Part shown: one piece after another, positions 10,192 through 18,444 of the stretch
Layout of the letters: every line of letters starts with the position of its first letter
How positions within the stretch are numbered: position 1 is the first letter of the stretch
Assembly: GCF_900141735.1 (NCBI RefSeq)
Contig: NZ_FQYO01000003.1
Span: 558,001-622,000 of the forward strand
Direction: 5' to 3'
From: Wenxinia saemankumensis
GTDB taxonomy: Bacteria > Pseudomonadota > Alphaproteobacteria > Rhodobacterales > Rhodobacteraceae
Length of the DNA: 64,000 nucleotides
The notes under the pieces: model-generated
Told to the model about the DNA's origin: nothing
Databases searched by the model: none
Seen by the model: the letters and a program-made list of their open reading frames with translations, nothing else
Made by a program: the position numbers and the translations under genes

Positions 10192-10208
10192 GGGAATTGG
10201 CAATTCCC
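10192..10208. promoter_or_regulatory. Palindrome in the mnmD/oxidoreductase divergent region
   Basis: A perfect 8-bp inverted repeat, GGGAATTG-G-CAATTCCC, sits in the centre of the 64-nt gap between the two divergent start codons and is the only A+T-containing stretch there. It is a candidate operator or overlapping promoter element; no regulator can be assigned. Confidence 0.45.
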
Positions 10209-10231
10209 GGCGGGCGGCGTATCGCCGGGTC

Positions 10232-11263
10232 ATGGTGGACGTGACGATCCATGGGGCCGGAATCTTCGGCCTGTCGGCCGCGCTGGCCTGCCGGCGGCGG
10301 GGCGCGTCGGTGCGGGTGATCGACCCGGGCGGCCCGGGCGCCGGGGCGTCGGGCGGCCTCGTCGGCGCGCTCGCCCCGCACGTGCCGGAGGCATGGAACG
10401 ACAAGAAGGCGTTCCAGCTGGAGAGCCTGCTCATGGCCCGCACCTTTTGGCCGGACATCGAGGCGGCGTCCGGCCTCTCCACCGGCTACGGGGCGACGGG
10501 GCGGTTGCAGCCGCTGGAGGATCCGGCGGCGTTGCAGCGCGCGCGGGAGCGGGCGGCGGGCGCGGCGGCGCTCTGGCAGGGGCGGGCGATCTGGGAGGTG
10601 ACCGATGCGCCAGGCCCGATCGCGCCGCCCTCGGCCACGGGGCTCTGGGTCCGCGACACGCTGAGCGCGCGGCTGCACCCGGCGCGCGCCGTCGCGGCGA
10701 TGGCGGCGGCGCTGGTCGCCCTCGGCGGGGAGGTCGCGGCGGAGGGGCGCGAGGAGGGCGCGGTGATCCATGCGACCGGGGCGGCCGGCCTCGCCGCGCT
10801 GTCGGAGGGGCGGGCGCGCCCGGTGGGACAGGGGATCAAGGGGCAGGCCGCGCTTCTCGACTTCGCCGCGCCGGGGGCGCCGCAGCTCTTCGCGCAGGGG
10901 GTGCACATCGTCTTCCATGCCGACGGCACGACCGCAGTGGGATCGACGACCGAGCGGGACTGGTCCGATCCCGCGGCGACCGACGGCGCGCTGGAGGCGG
11001 TGATCGCCCGGGCCCGCGCGATCCTGCCGGCGCTGGAGGGGGCGGCGGTGCTGCGCCGCTGGGCGGGCCTGCGCCCGAGGGCGCGGTCGCGCGCGCCGAT
11101 GATCGGGCCCTGGCCGGGGCGGCCGGGTCACCTCGTCCTGAACGGGGGGTTCAAGATCGGCTTCGGCATGGCCCCGCTCGCGGGGGAGGCCGCGGCGGCG
11201 CTGGTGCTGGGCGAGGCGGGGCCCGCGATCCCGGAGGGGTTCCGTCCCGAAGCCTCGTACTAG
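10232..11263 (+). CDS. FAD-dependent oxidoreductase, MnmC1-like
   Basis: A 343-residue DAO-family flavoprotein. The N-terminal dinucleotide motif GAGIFGLSAA (residues 8-17) and the following GASGGLVGALAPHVPE resemble the oxidase domain of MnmC, which converts cmnm5U34 to nm5U34. The C-terminal flavin-contact segment reads 'RAPMIGPWPG...VLNGGFKIGFGMAPLAGEAAAA'. The gene is divergent from mnmD with only 64 nt between, so I infer a split MnmC pair. A generic amino-acid oxidase is the alternative. No strong ribosome-binding site precedes the ATG at 10232. Its last four bases overlap the convergent DUF2332 gene. Confidence 0.75.
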   Translation: MVDVTIHGAGIFGLSAALACRRRGASVRVIDPGGPGAGASGGLVGALAPHVPEAWNDKKAFQLESLLMARTFWPDIEAASGLSTGYGATGRLQPLEDPAALQRARERAAGAAALWQGRAIWEVTDAPGPIAPPSATGLWVRDTLSARLHPARAVAAMAAALVALGGEVAAEGREEGAVIHATGAAGLAALSEGRARPVGQGIKGQAALLDFAAPGAPQLFAQGVHIVFHADGTTAVGSTTERDWSDPAATDGALEAVIARARAILPALEGAAVLRRWAGLRPRARSRAPMIGPWPGRPGHLVLNGGFKIGFGMAPLAGEAAAALVLGEAGPAIPEGFRPEASY

Positions 11264-12300
11264 GGGCCGGGGGACGGCGCGCGCCAGTCGATCCAGCGGC
11301 CGTGGAAATCGGCGCGGCCGAGAGCGAACGCGGCCTCTCCGGGCCAAAGCCGGAGCGTCAGCGCGGCGCCGGGACCGGATCCGTCCGCCTCTATCCCGAA
11401 CCAGGCGAGGGGGGCGGCGTCGGTGGCCCGGGCCCCGGCCGCGTCCATGTCCGCGGCGATCCGGGCCTGCAGGCGGGCCGGGAAGTACTGGAAGGCGATT
11501 GTCGAGAAGACCATCCGGCAGGTCCCTTCCGCCGGTCCTGCCAGACGGTCGGCGAGCCAGTCGCCGGCATCGCCCCGGTCCACCTGCGCCCCGGCGATCG
11601 CCATGGCGGCGCGGGTCAGGGCCAGCCGGTGCGGCTGGTCGGGCCAGAGATAGGCGGTCAGGCGCAGCGCGTCCTCGCGCGGAGAGAGCGGGTTGAGATC
11701 GACCCCGCGCCGCGCGGCGATGCGGGGCCCGGCCGGCGCCGGCAGGTCGCCCACCCAGTCGGGGGCGAGGGTCAGGGCGGCGTCCCCGGGGCCGAGCCGG
11801 ACCCCGCCCGCCCGCAGCGCGAAGCGGTCCCACATCAGGTTCAGCCCTGCGCTGGCCCCCATCTCCCACAGTGTGAGGGGCAGGCCGAAACGCGCGGCGA
11901 GCCAGTGCCCGACCGGGATCAGGGCGGCGGCGCGGCGCACCTCGTTGGTCTGGGGCGGGCTGTCCAGCCACGTGTCCAGCCGGTCCGCCTCGCGGACCAG
12001 CGCCTCGGCCACCGCCGCCCAGAGCGCGTCGTCCGGGACCGCGTTCGGCGGGTAGGCGGCGGAGAGGGCGGAATCGCCCTGCAGGACGCGCGCGTGCAGC
12101 GCCCCGGCGATCCGCAGCGGAACGGACTGGCCGCGCGAGGTCACGTCCCCCTCCCACCTGGCCAGCCGCCGGGCGACGGCGCCGTCCGGCCAGTCGCGTT
12201 CGGCGAAGAGCCGCATCAGCCGCCCCATGAACGGAGAGCCGAGCGCGTCGCAGGAGAGGGCCTGGTCGGCGAAGGCCGCGCGCATGGCGGCCGCGCTCAC
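11260..12300 (-). CDS. DUF2332 family protein
   Basis: A 346-residue cytosolic protein of unknown function. Recognisable family stretches are 'ALSCDALGSPFMGRLM', 'YPPNAVPDDALW', 'NEVRRAAALIPVGHWLAARFGLPLTLWEMGASAGLN' and 'VFSTIAFQYFPA'. The GASAGLNL segment resembles a Rossmann-like methyltransferase glycine loop, but catalysis is unproven. The start is taken as the GTG at 12300, which overlaps the pth stop as GTGA; an in-frame ATG five codons later is possible. It is translationally coupled behind pth. Confidence 0.8.
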   Translation of the reverse strand: MSAAAMRAAFADQALSCDALGSPFMGRLMRLFAERDWPDGAVARRLARWEGDVTSRGQSVPLRIAGALHARVLQGDSALSAAYPPNAVPDDALWAAVAEALVREADRLDTWLDSPPQTNEVRRAAALIPVGHWLAARFGLPLTLWEMGASAGLNLMWDRFALRAGGVRLGPGDAALTLAPDWVGDLPAPAGPRIAARRGVDLNPLSPREDALRLTAYLWPDQPHRLALTRAAMAIAGAQVDRGDAGDWLADRLAGPAEGTCRMVFSTIAFQYFPARLQARIAADMDAAGARATDAAPLAWFGIEADGSGPGAALTLRLWPGEAAFALGRADFHGRWIDWRAPSPGP

Positions 12301-13010
12301 CGGAAGCGGTCCGCCAGCTTCTGCAGCGGGGAGCGGTCGTCGGGCTCCGGCTTCGGGTCCGGGGCGGGATCGGGCGCGGGGCCGGGGGGCGTCTCCGGCG
12401 CGGCGGGTCCCTTTCCGGCCTGCACCCCCCCACCCGATCGCGGCGGGGCGATCCGCAGCGAGACCGCGTTCAGGAACCTGCCGCCATCGCCGGCCGCAAG
12501 ATCGGGGGCGCCGTCCGAGAGACCCCGGAGCAGATCGTCCAGCCAGTCCTCGTCGGCCTTGGGGAAGTCGCGCAGGACGTAGCCCGGGACCGCGTCCTTG
12601 TGGCCCGGATGGCCGACGCCGAGCCGCACGCGGTCGTAATCGGGCCCGACATGCTGGTGGATCGAGCGCAGCCCGTTATGGCCGGCATGGCCCCCGCCGC
12701 TCTTCAATCGGCATTTGGCGGGGGCGAGGTCGATCTCGTCGTGGAACACCGTCACGTCGGCCGGCTCCAGCTTGAGAAAGCGCATCGCCTCGCCGACCGA
12801 CTGGCCGGACAGGTTCATGAAGGTGCCGGGTTTCAGCAGCGTCACCCGCTCGGATCCGAACCTGCCGTCCGAGACCTCGCCCTGGAACTTCGACCGCCAG
12901 GGGGTGAAGCCGTGATCCGACGCGATTCGGTCGACGGCCATGAAGCCGATGTTGTGACGGTTGCGCGCGTATTTCGCGCCCGGATTTCCGAGGCCGACCC
13001 AGAGTTTCAT
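12297..13010 (-). CDS. pth: Peptidyl-tRNA hydrolase
   Basis: Releases tRNA from prematurely dropped peptidyl-tRNA. The 237-residue product has the family core 'LWVGLGNPGAKYARNRHNIGF' with the catalytic His at residue 19, then HDEIDL with the catalytic Asp, and 'GGGHAGHNGLRSI'. After the normal end of the domain (about residue 190) there is an extra Pro-rich tail of roughly 45 residues ending in PLQKLADRFR, as seen in some Rhodobacterales. It lies downstream of rplY on the same strand, a common rplY-pth order, and upstream of DUF2332 with a 4-nt overlap. Confidence 0.95.
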   Translation of the reverse strand: MKLWVGLGNPGAKYARNRHNIGFMAVDRIASDHGFTPWRSKFQGEVSDGRFGSERVTLLKPGTFMNLSGQSVGEAMRFLKLEPADVTVFHDEIDLAPAKCRLKSGGGHAGHNGLRSIHQHVGPDYDRVRLGVGHPGHKDAVPGYVLRDFPKADEDWLDDLLRGLSDGAPDLAAGDGGRFLNAVSLRIAPPRSGGGVQAGKGPAAPETPPGPAPDPAPDPKPEPDDRSPLQKLADRFR

Positions 13011-13224
13011 GCCATCCAGATAGCGAAGCGGCGGCGGCGGCGCCAGTGCGGGAAGGGCCGCCCCCGGGGATCGAGGGCGGGCGACCTGCCGGGTGCGGCC
13101 CCGGCAATCGGGGGCCGAGGGCCTGCCGCAGGGGGGGGCGGCAGAGACGGGCGCGCCCCGGGCGGGACGGGCCCGGCGCGCTGCCGGCGGGCCCCGGGGC
13201 GGGCGGCCCGATGGCGGAAGAAGA

Positions 13225-13246
13225 ACGGGGCCCCGCAGGGCCCCGT
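13225..13246 (-). terminator. Rho-independent terminator of rplY
   Basis: Perfect 9-bp arms ACGGGGCCC / GGGCCCCGT with a 4-nt loop. On the minus strand these are followed by TCTTCTTCC. It lies 10 nt beyond the rplY stop. It would separate rplY from pth. Confidence 0.75.
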
Positions 13247-13255
13247 CCGGTCGTC

Positions 13256-13927
13256 TCAGCTTTCGGCTTCCTCGCCGTCCGGCGGGCCCATCTCGGTGGT
13301 GGGCACATCGTCGGCGGCGGTGTCGCCGTCAGTCTCTTCCGCGTCGGCGCCGCGCAGGCTCGACGGGGCGGAGATGTTGGCGATCACGAAGTTCCGGTCG
13401 GTCGTCGGCTTCGCGCCCTCGGGCAGCGTCACGTCGTTGATGTGGATGACGTCGCCGACCTCGCGGCCGGTCAGGTCCACGACGATCTGCTCGGGGATCT
13501 CGCCGGCGAGCACGTTGAGCTCGACCTCGGGACGGACCACGGTCAGCACGCCGCCGCGGCGGATGCCGGGGGCCTCGCGCTCGTTCTGGAAGTCGACATG
13601 GATGAACAGGTTCACCCGGGTCGTCCGGCGCAGGCGCATGAAGTCGACATGCGTCGGCAGGTCCTTGACCACGTCGCGCTGCACGCCGCGGCAGATCACG
13701 CGCACGTCGTCCTGGCCCTCGACCTTGAGGTTGAACAGCGTGGACAGGAAGCGGCCCTGCTTGAGGCGGGTCAGCAGCTTGTTGAAGTCGAGGTTGATGG
13801 GCAGCGGGTCGATGCCGCCGCCATAGACGATGCCCGGAACGAGGCCGTCACGACGAGCCTGACGGGCGGCCCCCTTGCCTGTCCCCGTCCGTTCCTGGGC
13901 GATCAGGTCGGGAATTTCACCGGCCAT
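13256..13927 (-). CDS. rplY: 50S ribosomal protein L25/general stress protein Ctc
   Basis: Binds 5S rRNA in the large subunit. At 223 residues this is the long Ctc/TL5 form. The N-terminal L25 domain ('[25 protein letters not shown]') is followed by the C-terminal beta domain ('[38 protein letters not shown]') and an acidic tail rich in Asp/Glu. The start is the ATG at 13927 behind AAAGGATCGCATC. A hairpin terminator follows the gene, so coupling to pth is likely only partial. Confidence 0.95.
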   Translation of the reverse strand: MAGEIPDLIAQERTGTGKGAARQARRDGLVPGIVYGGGIDPLPINLDFNKLLTRLKQGRFLSTLFNLKVEGQDDVRVICRGVQRDVVKDLPTHVDFMRLRRTTRVNLFIHVDFQNEREAPGIRRGGVLTVVRPEVELNVLAGEIPEQIVVDLTGREVGDVIHINDVTLPEGAKPTTDRNFVIANISAPSSLRGADAEETDGDTAADDVPTTEMGPPDGEEAES

Positions 13928-14270
13928 GATGCGATCCTTTCGGTTAAGGGCCTTCCTCCAAGGGTGTAGGGCCCGGTTGAAGCGGCGCCCTTAGCGCGGA
14001 ATCGGGGGAAGGGAAAGCGGGAAGTCGTGCCGGCCGGGCGCTGGCGCGGAGGGGGGGCGGATCCTTGCGAACGCCGCCGAGGAAGGACGGCCGGCACGAG
14101 CGTGCCTGCCGGATGTCGGTCCTGGCGGCACCGGCCGGCCGGGATATTCGCGATCCCTGCGAGGATAGGGCGGGGCGCAGCCGGGAGGCCGGGCCGGCGG
14201 CCCTCGGGTCCGGGTCGTCGGGGTCTTCGCAGACGGGCCGGGGGAGCGTGGCGGAGCGGGGCGGCCCCCC
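13928..14270. other. Intergenic, no gene seen
   Basis: 343 bases between divergently arranged ends: the rplY upstream region (right after 13928) and the 3' end of the L-lactate dehydrogenase gene. The first 60 bases contain the rplY leader. The rest is G+C-rich with no credible gene, tRNA or strong hairpin. Confidence 0.5.
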
Positions 14271-15443
14271 TCACTCCTGCCAGCTCCCCTCGAAGTCCCC
14301 CGGCACGAGCAGGTTGTGCCGGCCGAGGTTCCGCACGTCGCGCTCGCCGCAGAGGGCCATCGTGACGTCGAGCTCCCTGCGCAGGATCTCTAGCGCGCGG
14401 GTCACGCCGGCCTCGCCCATCGCGCCGAGCCCGTGCAGGTAGGCGCGGCCGATCATCGTCCCCTTCGCGCCGAGGGCGATCGCCTTCAGGATGTCCTGTC
14501 CCTTGCGGATGCCGCCGTCCATCCAGACCTCGGTCCGGTCGCCGACCTCGCGCAGGATCGAGGGGAGCATGCGGATCGAGGAGAGGGCGCCGTCGAGCTG
14601 GCGGCCGCCATGATTCGACACGATGATGGCGTCGGCGCCCAGATCGGCGCAGCGGCCCGCATCGGCGGGGTCGAGGATCCCCTTCAGGATCAGCTTGCCC
14701 CCCCATTCGTCGCGGATCCGCGCGACCTTGTCCCAGTCGAGCCGCGGGTCGAATTGCTGTGCCGTCCAGTTGTGGATCTCGGACAGGTTCTCGACCCCCT
14801 TCGCGTGGCCGACGATGTTGCGGAAGGTACGCCGCCGCGTGGCCAGCATCTCGGCGATCCAGCGCCAGCGGCGGGGATCGGCCATGTCGATGGCGTTGGC
14901 CAGCGTCGGCTGCGGCGGCGCGGTCAGCGCGTTCTTCAGGTCCCTGTGCCGCTGGCCGAGGAGTTGCAGGTCGAGCGTCAGCACGAGGGCCGAGACGCCC
15001 GCCGCCCGCGCCCGGGCCAGGATGTCGTCGACGAAGGCCTCGTCCCGCATGACGTAGAGCTGGAACCAGAAGGGCGCCTGGGTCGCCTCGGCCACGTCCT
15101 CGATCGAGCAGATCGACATGGTCGAGAGGGTGAAGGGCACGCCGAAGGCCTCGGCCGCGCGGGCGGCCTTGATCTCGCCGTCGGCCCGCTGCATCCCGCA
15201 CATGCCGACGGGGGCGAGCGCGACCGGCATCGCCACGTCGGTCCCGATCATGGTGGAGGCGGTCGAGCGGTCCGACAGGTCCACCGCCACCCTCTGCCGT
15301 AGCCGGATCCGGTCGAAATCGGCCGTGTTCTCGCGGAAGGTCTGCTCGGTATAGGAGCCGCTCTCGCAATATTCGTAGAACATCCTCGGCGTCCGGGCGC
15401 GGTGCAGCGCCTTGAGGTCGTCGATGCAGGTGATGACGGGCAT
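14271..15443 (-). CDS. lldD: FMN-dependent alpha-hydroxy-acid dehydrogenase (L-lactate dehydrogenase type)
   Basis: A 390-residue FMN TIM-barrel enzyme, probably a membrane-associated L-lactate dehydrogenase feeding electrons to the quinone pool. Landmarks are 'YEYCESGSYTEQTFRENTADF' at the N-terminus, 'APVGMCGMQRADGE', 'FWFQLYVMRD', and the active-site 'VSNHGGRQLDGA' with catalytic His and substrate Arg, followed by 'VWMDGGIRKGQD'. The start is the ATG at 15443 behind GCGAGGACCAGCC. Substrate choice among lactate, glycolate and mandelate cannot be fixed from sequence. The gene stands alone. Confidence 0.85.
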   Translation of the reverse strand: MPVITCIDDLKALHRARTPRMFYEYCESGSYTEQTFRENTADFDRIRLRQRVAVDLSDRSTASTMIGTDVAMPVALAPVGMCGMQRADGEIKAARAAEAFGVPFTLSTMSICSIEDVAEATQAPFWFQLYVMRDEAFVDDILARARAAGVSALVLTLDLQLLGQRHRDLKNALTAPPQPTLANAIDMADPRRWRWIAEMLATRRRTFRNIVGHAKGVENLSEIHNWTAQQFDPRLDWDKVARIRDEWGGKLILKGILDPADAGRCADLGADAIIVSNHGGRQLDGALSSIRMLPSILREVGDRTEVWMDGGIRKGQDILKAIALGAKGTMIGRAYLHGLGAMGEAGVTRALEILRRELDVTMALCGERDVRNLGRHNLLVPGDFEGSWQE

Positions 15444-15607
15444 GGCTGGTCCTCGCGGCGGCGGTCGGGCTGGCGCCGGATGATGGGGTAGCCGGGCCGG
15501 AGGGCGGGTGCAATCGCGGCGGGACTTGCCGCCGGCCCCGAGGAGGTCACGTTGCCCCGCGTGTGGGCAGGACGGCGCCACGACAGCAGACGGGGCCCGG
15601 CGGGCGC

Positions 15608-16378
15608 ATGGACACGATCCTTCTCGGCACGCTCGGCGGGCTGGTCGCGATGGCGGCGACGACGATCGGGGCGCTTCCCGCCCTGATCGGCCGCAGCCTG
15701 TCGCAGCGCGCCTCGGACACGATGCTGGGCTTCGCCGCCGGCGTGATGCTGTCCGCGGCCTATTTCTCGCTGATCCTGCCCGGGATCGACGTCGCGACCG
15801 AACGCACGGGGTCCGAGCTGGTCGCGGCGCTGATCGCGGGGGCGGGCATCGTCCTCGGCGCCGGCTTCGTCGCCTGGCTGAACGCGACGATCCCGCACGA
15901 GCATTTCCGGACCGGCCCCGAAGGGCGCGACACCGAGGCGGTGGCCCGGATCTGGCTCTTCGTGATCGCGATCACGATCCACAACTTCCCCGAAGGGCTG
16001 TCGATCGGCGTCGCCTTCGGCGAGGGGCAGGCGAACGGGCTGTCGGTGATGACCGGCATCTCGATCCAGGACATGCCGGAGGGGCTGGCGGTCGCCGTCG
16101 CGGTGACCGGCCTCGGCTATTCGCGGCGGACGGCCTTCCTCACCGCGCTGGCCTCGGGTGCGGCCGAGCCGCTGGGCGCGTTCGTCGGCGCCGCGCTCGT
16201 CTCGGTCAGCCACGCGCTGCTGCCCTGGGGGCTGACCTTCGCCGCCGGAGCGATGCTCTACGTCATCAGCCACGAGATCGTGCCCGAGACGCATCGGAAC
16301 GGCCACCAGCACCGCGCGACGGCGGGGCTGATCGTCGGGCTGGTGGTGATGATGCTGCTCGACGTGACGCTGGGGTGA
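15608..16378 (+). CDS. ZIP-family metal transporter
   Basis: Inner-membrane divalent metal importer of 256 residues with about eight helices. Metal-site motifs of the ZIP family are intact: HNFPEGLSIGVAFGEG in helix 4 and QDMPEGLAVAVA in helix 5. 'HEIVPETHRNGHQHRAT' supplies further His residues before the last helix. Zinc, iron or manganese are all possible. No Fur or Zur box could be recognised upstream. The ATG at 15608 is preferred because the transmembrane start follows it directly. The C-terminus ends in the last helix, as usual. Confidence 0.9.
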   Translation: MDTILLGTLGGLVAMAATTIGALPALIGRSLSQRASDTMLGFAAGVMLSAAYFSLILPGIDVATERTGSELVAALIAGAGIVLGAGFVAWLNATIPHEHFRTGPEGRDTEAVARIWLFVIAITIHNFPEGLSIGVAFGEGQANGLSVMTGISIQDMPEGLAVAVAVTGLGYSRRTAFLTALASGAAEPLGAFVGAALVSVSHALLPWGLTFAAGAMLYVISHEIVPETHRNGHQHRATAGLIVGLVVMMLLDVTLG

Positions 16379-16410
16379 GGCCTGCCCGGCGCAGCGGCGT
16401 CCGGCAGGCC

Positions 16411-16466
16411 GCGGAGCGGGGGCCAGCCCCCGCACCCCCGGAGTATTTCGGGCAAGATAAGAGCAG
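16411..16466 (+). repeat. Dispersed intergenic repeat, copy B
   Basis: GCGGAGCGGGGGCCAGCCCC, then CGCACCCCCGGAGTATTTCG and GGCAAGATAAGAGC. This is the best preserved copy of the family. The first half folds as a hairpin; the second half is a conserved single-stranded-looking core. Confidence 0.7.
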
Positions 16467-16575
16467 GGGCGGGTGCCGTCCGGGCGCCCGGCGCCGGTGG
16501 AGGGTCGGCAGGTCGGTCCGGCGGGGGGCAGGATCCGCTGATCGCCGGGGTGCGGCCCCGGGCGAAGGGGCCGGC

Positions 16576-16635
16576 GGCGGAGCGGGGGCCGGCCCCCGCG
16601 CCCGGGGAATGGTCCGGGCAGGATAGGAGCGGGGA
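16576..16635 (+). repeat. Dispersed intergenic repeat, copy C
   Basis: GCGGAGCGGGGGCCGGCCCC, then CGCGCCCGGGGAATGGTCCG and GGCAGGATAGGAGC. It is a diverged direct copy of the element at 16411, in the same orientation and 165 bases away. Confidence 0.65.
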
Positions 16636-16734
16636 CGGGCGCGTGTCTGGGGGGAGGCGGGGGGAGGCCTAGCCTGGCGGGGCCTCGCCTGGCCTGGCCT
16701 GGCGTGGCGGGGCGGGTGCGGCCCGATCGCGCTT

Positions 16735-17526
16735 TCAGGCCCGGTGGGCGCCGTCGGCGAGGGCGCGGACGTAGTCCAGGACCTCGGCGACCGGACGGCC
16801 CTTGGCGATCTCGGAGACGATGGCCGAGCCCACGACGCTGCCATCGGCGATCCGGGCGATGGCCTCGGCCGTCTCGGGCGTGCGGATGCCGAAGCCGACG
16901 ATGACGGGCAGGTCGGTCTGCGCCTTGATCCGCGCGACCTCGGGCGCGACGAGGTCGGCCTGCGCCTCGGCCGCGCCGGTGATGCCGGTGATCGAGACGT
17001 AGTAGACGAAGCCGGACGTGTTCTGCAGCACCACCGGCAGGCGGCGGTCGTCGGTCGTAGGGGTGGCGAGGCGGATGAAGTTCAGGCCCGCCTTCTGGGC
17101 GGGGATGCAGAGCTCGTCGTCCTCCTCGGGGGGGAGGTCGACGACGATCAGTCCGTCGATCCCGGCCTCCTTCGCCTCGGCGAGGAAACGCTCCACGCCG
17201 CGCGAATAGATCGGGTTGTAGTAGCCCATCATCACGACGGGCGTCTCGTCGTCCGTCGCCCGCAGCTCGCGCACGATCTGCAGTGTCTTCTCGAGCGTCT
17301 GGCCGCTGCCGAGGGCCCGCTGGCCGGCGAGCTGGATGGTGGAGCCGTCGGCCATCGGGTCGGTGAAGGGCAGGCCGAGCTCGATCACGTCGACTCCCGC
17401 GCCCGGCAGGCCGAGCACGATGTCGCGGCTGGTGGCGTAGTCGGGATCGCCCGCCATGACGTAGGAGACGAAGGCCTTGCGCCCCTCGCTGCGCAGCTTC
17501 TCGAAACGGCGGTCGATCCGCGTCAT
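16735..17526 (-). CDS. trpA: Tryptophan synthase alpha subunit
   Basis: Cleaves indole-3-glycerol phosphate to indole and glyceraldehyde 3-phosphate in the last step of tryptophan synthesis, in complex with TrpB. The 263-residue barrel starts '[19 protein letters not shown]'. It contains [15 protein letters not shown] with the catalytic Glu and Asp, then '[15 protein letters not shown]' and '[13 protein letters not shown]', the phosphate-binding loop. The start is the ATG at 17526. The gene is not next to trpB in this window, so the trp genes are at least partly dispersed here. Confidence 0.95.
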   Translation of the reverse strand: MTRIDRRFEKLRSEGRKAFVSYVMAGDPDYATSRDIVLGLPGAGVDVIELGLPFTDPMADGSTIQLAGQRALGSGQTLEKTLQIVRELRATDDETPVVMMGYYNPIYSRGVERFLAEAKEAGIDGLIVVDLPPEEDDELCIPAQKAGLNFIRLATPTTDDRRLPVVLQNTSGFVYYVSITGITGAAEAQADLVAPEVARIKAQTDLPVIVGFGIRTPETAEAIARIADGSVVGSAIVSEIAKGRPVAEVLDYVRALADGAHRA

Positions 17527-17877
17527 GGCCTCTGTCTCCCCCTCGCGCTGTCCGGCGGAATGTGTGGGACAGCGCGCGGCGAAGATCAATGGGGCGCCGC
17601 CGGGCGATCGGGGGCGTGCCGGACCCGTCCCGCACCCGTCCCGCATCCGTCCGGGGCCGCCGGGGCGACGGGGGCCCCCTCGGTGCCGGGGCCTCGCGGG
17701 CGGACCGTGACCGGCGCCGCGATCGGCGGTGCCAGTCCGGCCCGGGCGGGCCGGCACCGCGTGCGGGATGGACGTCCGTCGCGACGGTGGGCCGTTCCAT
17801 CCCGTCGGCAGCGGCCCGCCCGGTGCCGACCCTCGCGCCGGCCGGGCGGACGCGCGCCGGGCTGGCCCGGCTCCGGT
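17527..17877. other. Intergenic, no gene seen
   Basis: 351 bases upstream of trpA and downstream of the VOC gene. There is a short triplication CGTCCCGCA/CCGTCCCGCAT/CCGTCC near 17625-17655. Nothing resembling a trp leader peptide with Trp codons or an attenuator was found. Confidence 0.5.
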
Positions 17878-18300
17878 TCAGGACGCGTCCCCGTCCTCGA
17901 CCGACACCATCCAGCGGATGCCCCAACGGTCGGACAGGGCGCCGAAGCCGGGGGTCCAGAATTCCGCCCGGAAGGGCATGCGGACCTCGCCGCCCTCCGC
18001 CAGGCGCTCGAAGACGCCCTTCGCGACGTGGAACCCGGGAAAGGCGATGTGGACGTTGCAGCCGGCCATCGGGGCGGGGGGCGTCCCGCCCACGTCGTCG
18101 CTGCCGTAGATCCGGGAGCCGCCGAGATCGAGGGCGGCATGCATCACCGCTCCCTCCGGCGCGGCGGGCCGCGTCCCGTCCGGGGGGGGCTCGTCGAAGC
18201 CCGTGATGTCGGGGGCCCGGGTGCCGAAGATCCCGGCATAGGCGGTGAACGCCTCGCGGCAGGTGCCGGGGTGGAAGAGACAGGGGGTCGCGACCCGCAT
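17878..18300 (-). CDS. VOC-family (PhnB/glyoxalase-like) protein
   Basis: A 140-residue protein of the PhnB/3-demethylubiquinone-9-methyltransferase-like VOC group. It opens 'ATPCLFHPGTCREAFTAYAGIFG'. The core has 'MHAALDLGGSRIYGSDD', and it closes with 'PFRAEFWTPGFGALSDRWGIRWMV', the usual end of this family. Such proteins are cytosolic and mostly uncharacterised. The start is the ATG at 18300; its ribosome-binding site is weak. Divergent from ychF. Confidence 0.82.
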   Translation of the reverse strand: MRVATPCLFHPGTCREAFTAYAGIFGTRAPDITGFDEPPPDGTRPAAPEGAVMHAALDLGGSRIYGSDDVGGTPPAPMAGCNVHIAFPGFHVAKGVFERLAEGGEVRMPFRAEFWTPGFGALSDRWGIRWMVSVEDGDAS

Positions 18301-18444
18301 GGAATCGAGCTATCTTACCCTGCGTCATCCGGCGAGAATGGTGCCGCGCCGGCCCGCCCCGCAAGCCCCGTCCTTGACGCCGGGCGGACCCTCGCCCATA
18401 GGCTCGGCGCCGATCCCTCACCCTGGCAGACCGGAGTTCGAGAC

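Larger units (their letters stand above)
16379..16734. other. Intergenic region with two dispersed repeats and a GCCTG tract
   Basis: 356 bases between convergent ZIP and trpA genes. It holds repeat copies B and C (listed separately) and, at about 16670-16700, a run of GCCTG/GCGTG pentamers. No gene is visible. Confidence 0.55.

Noticed and set aside
9149-12433. 1094-residue frame on the minus strand and a 1099-residue frame on the plus strand over mnmD, the oxidoreductase and DUF2332
   Set aside because: Both overlap three recognised genes in the wrong frame and show no domain; only long because stop codons are rare at this G+C content.
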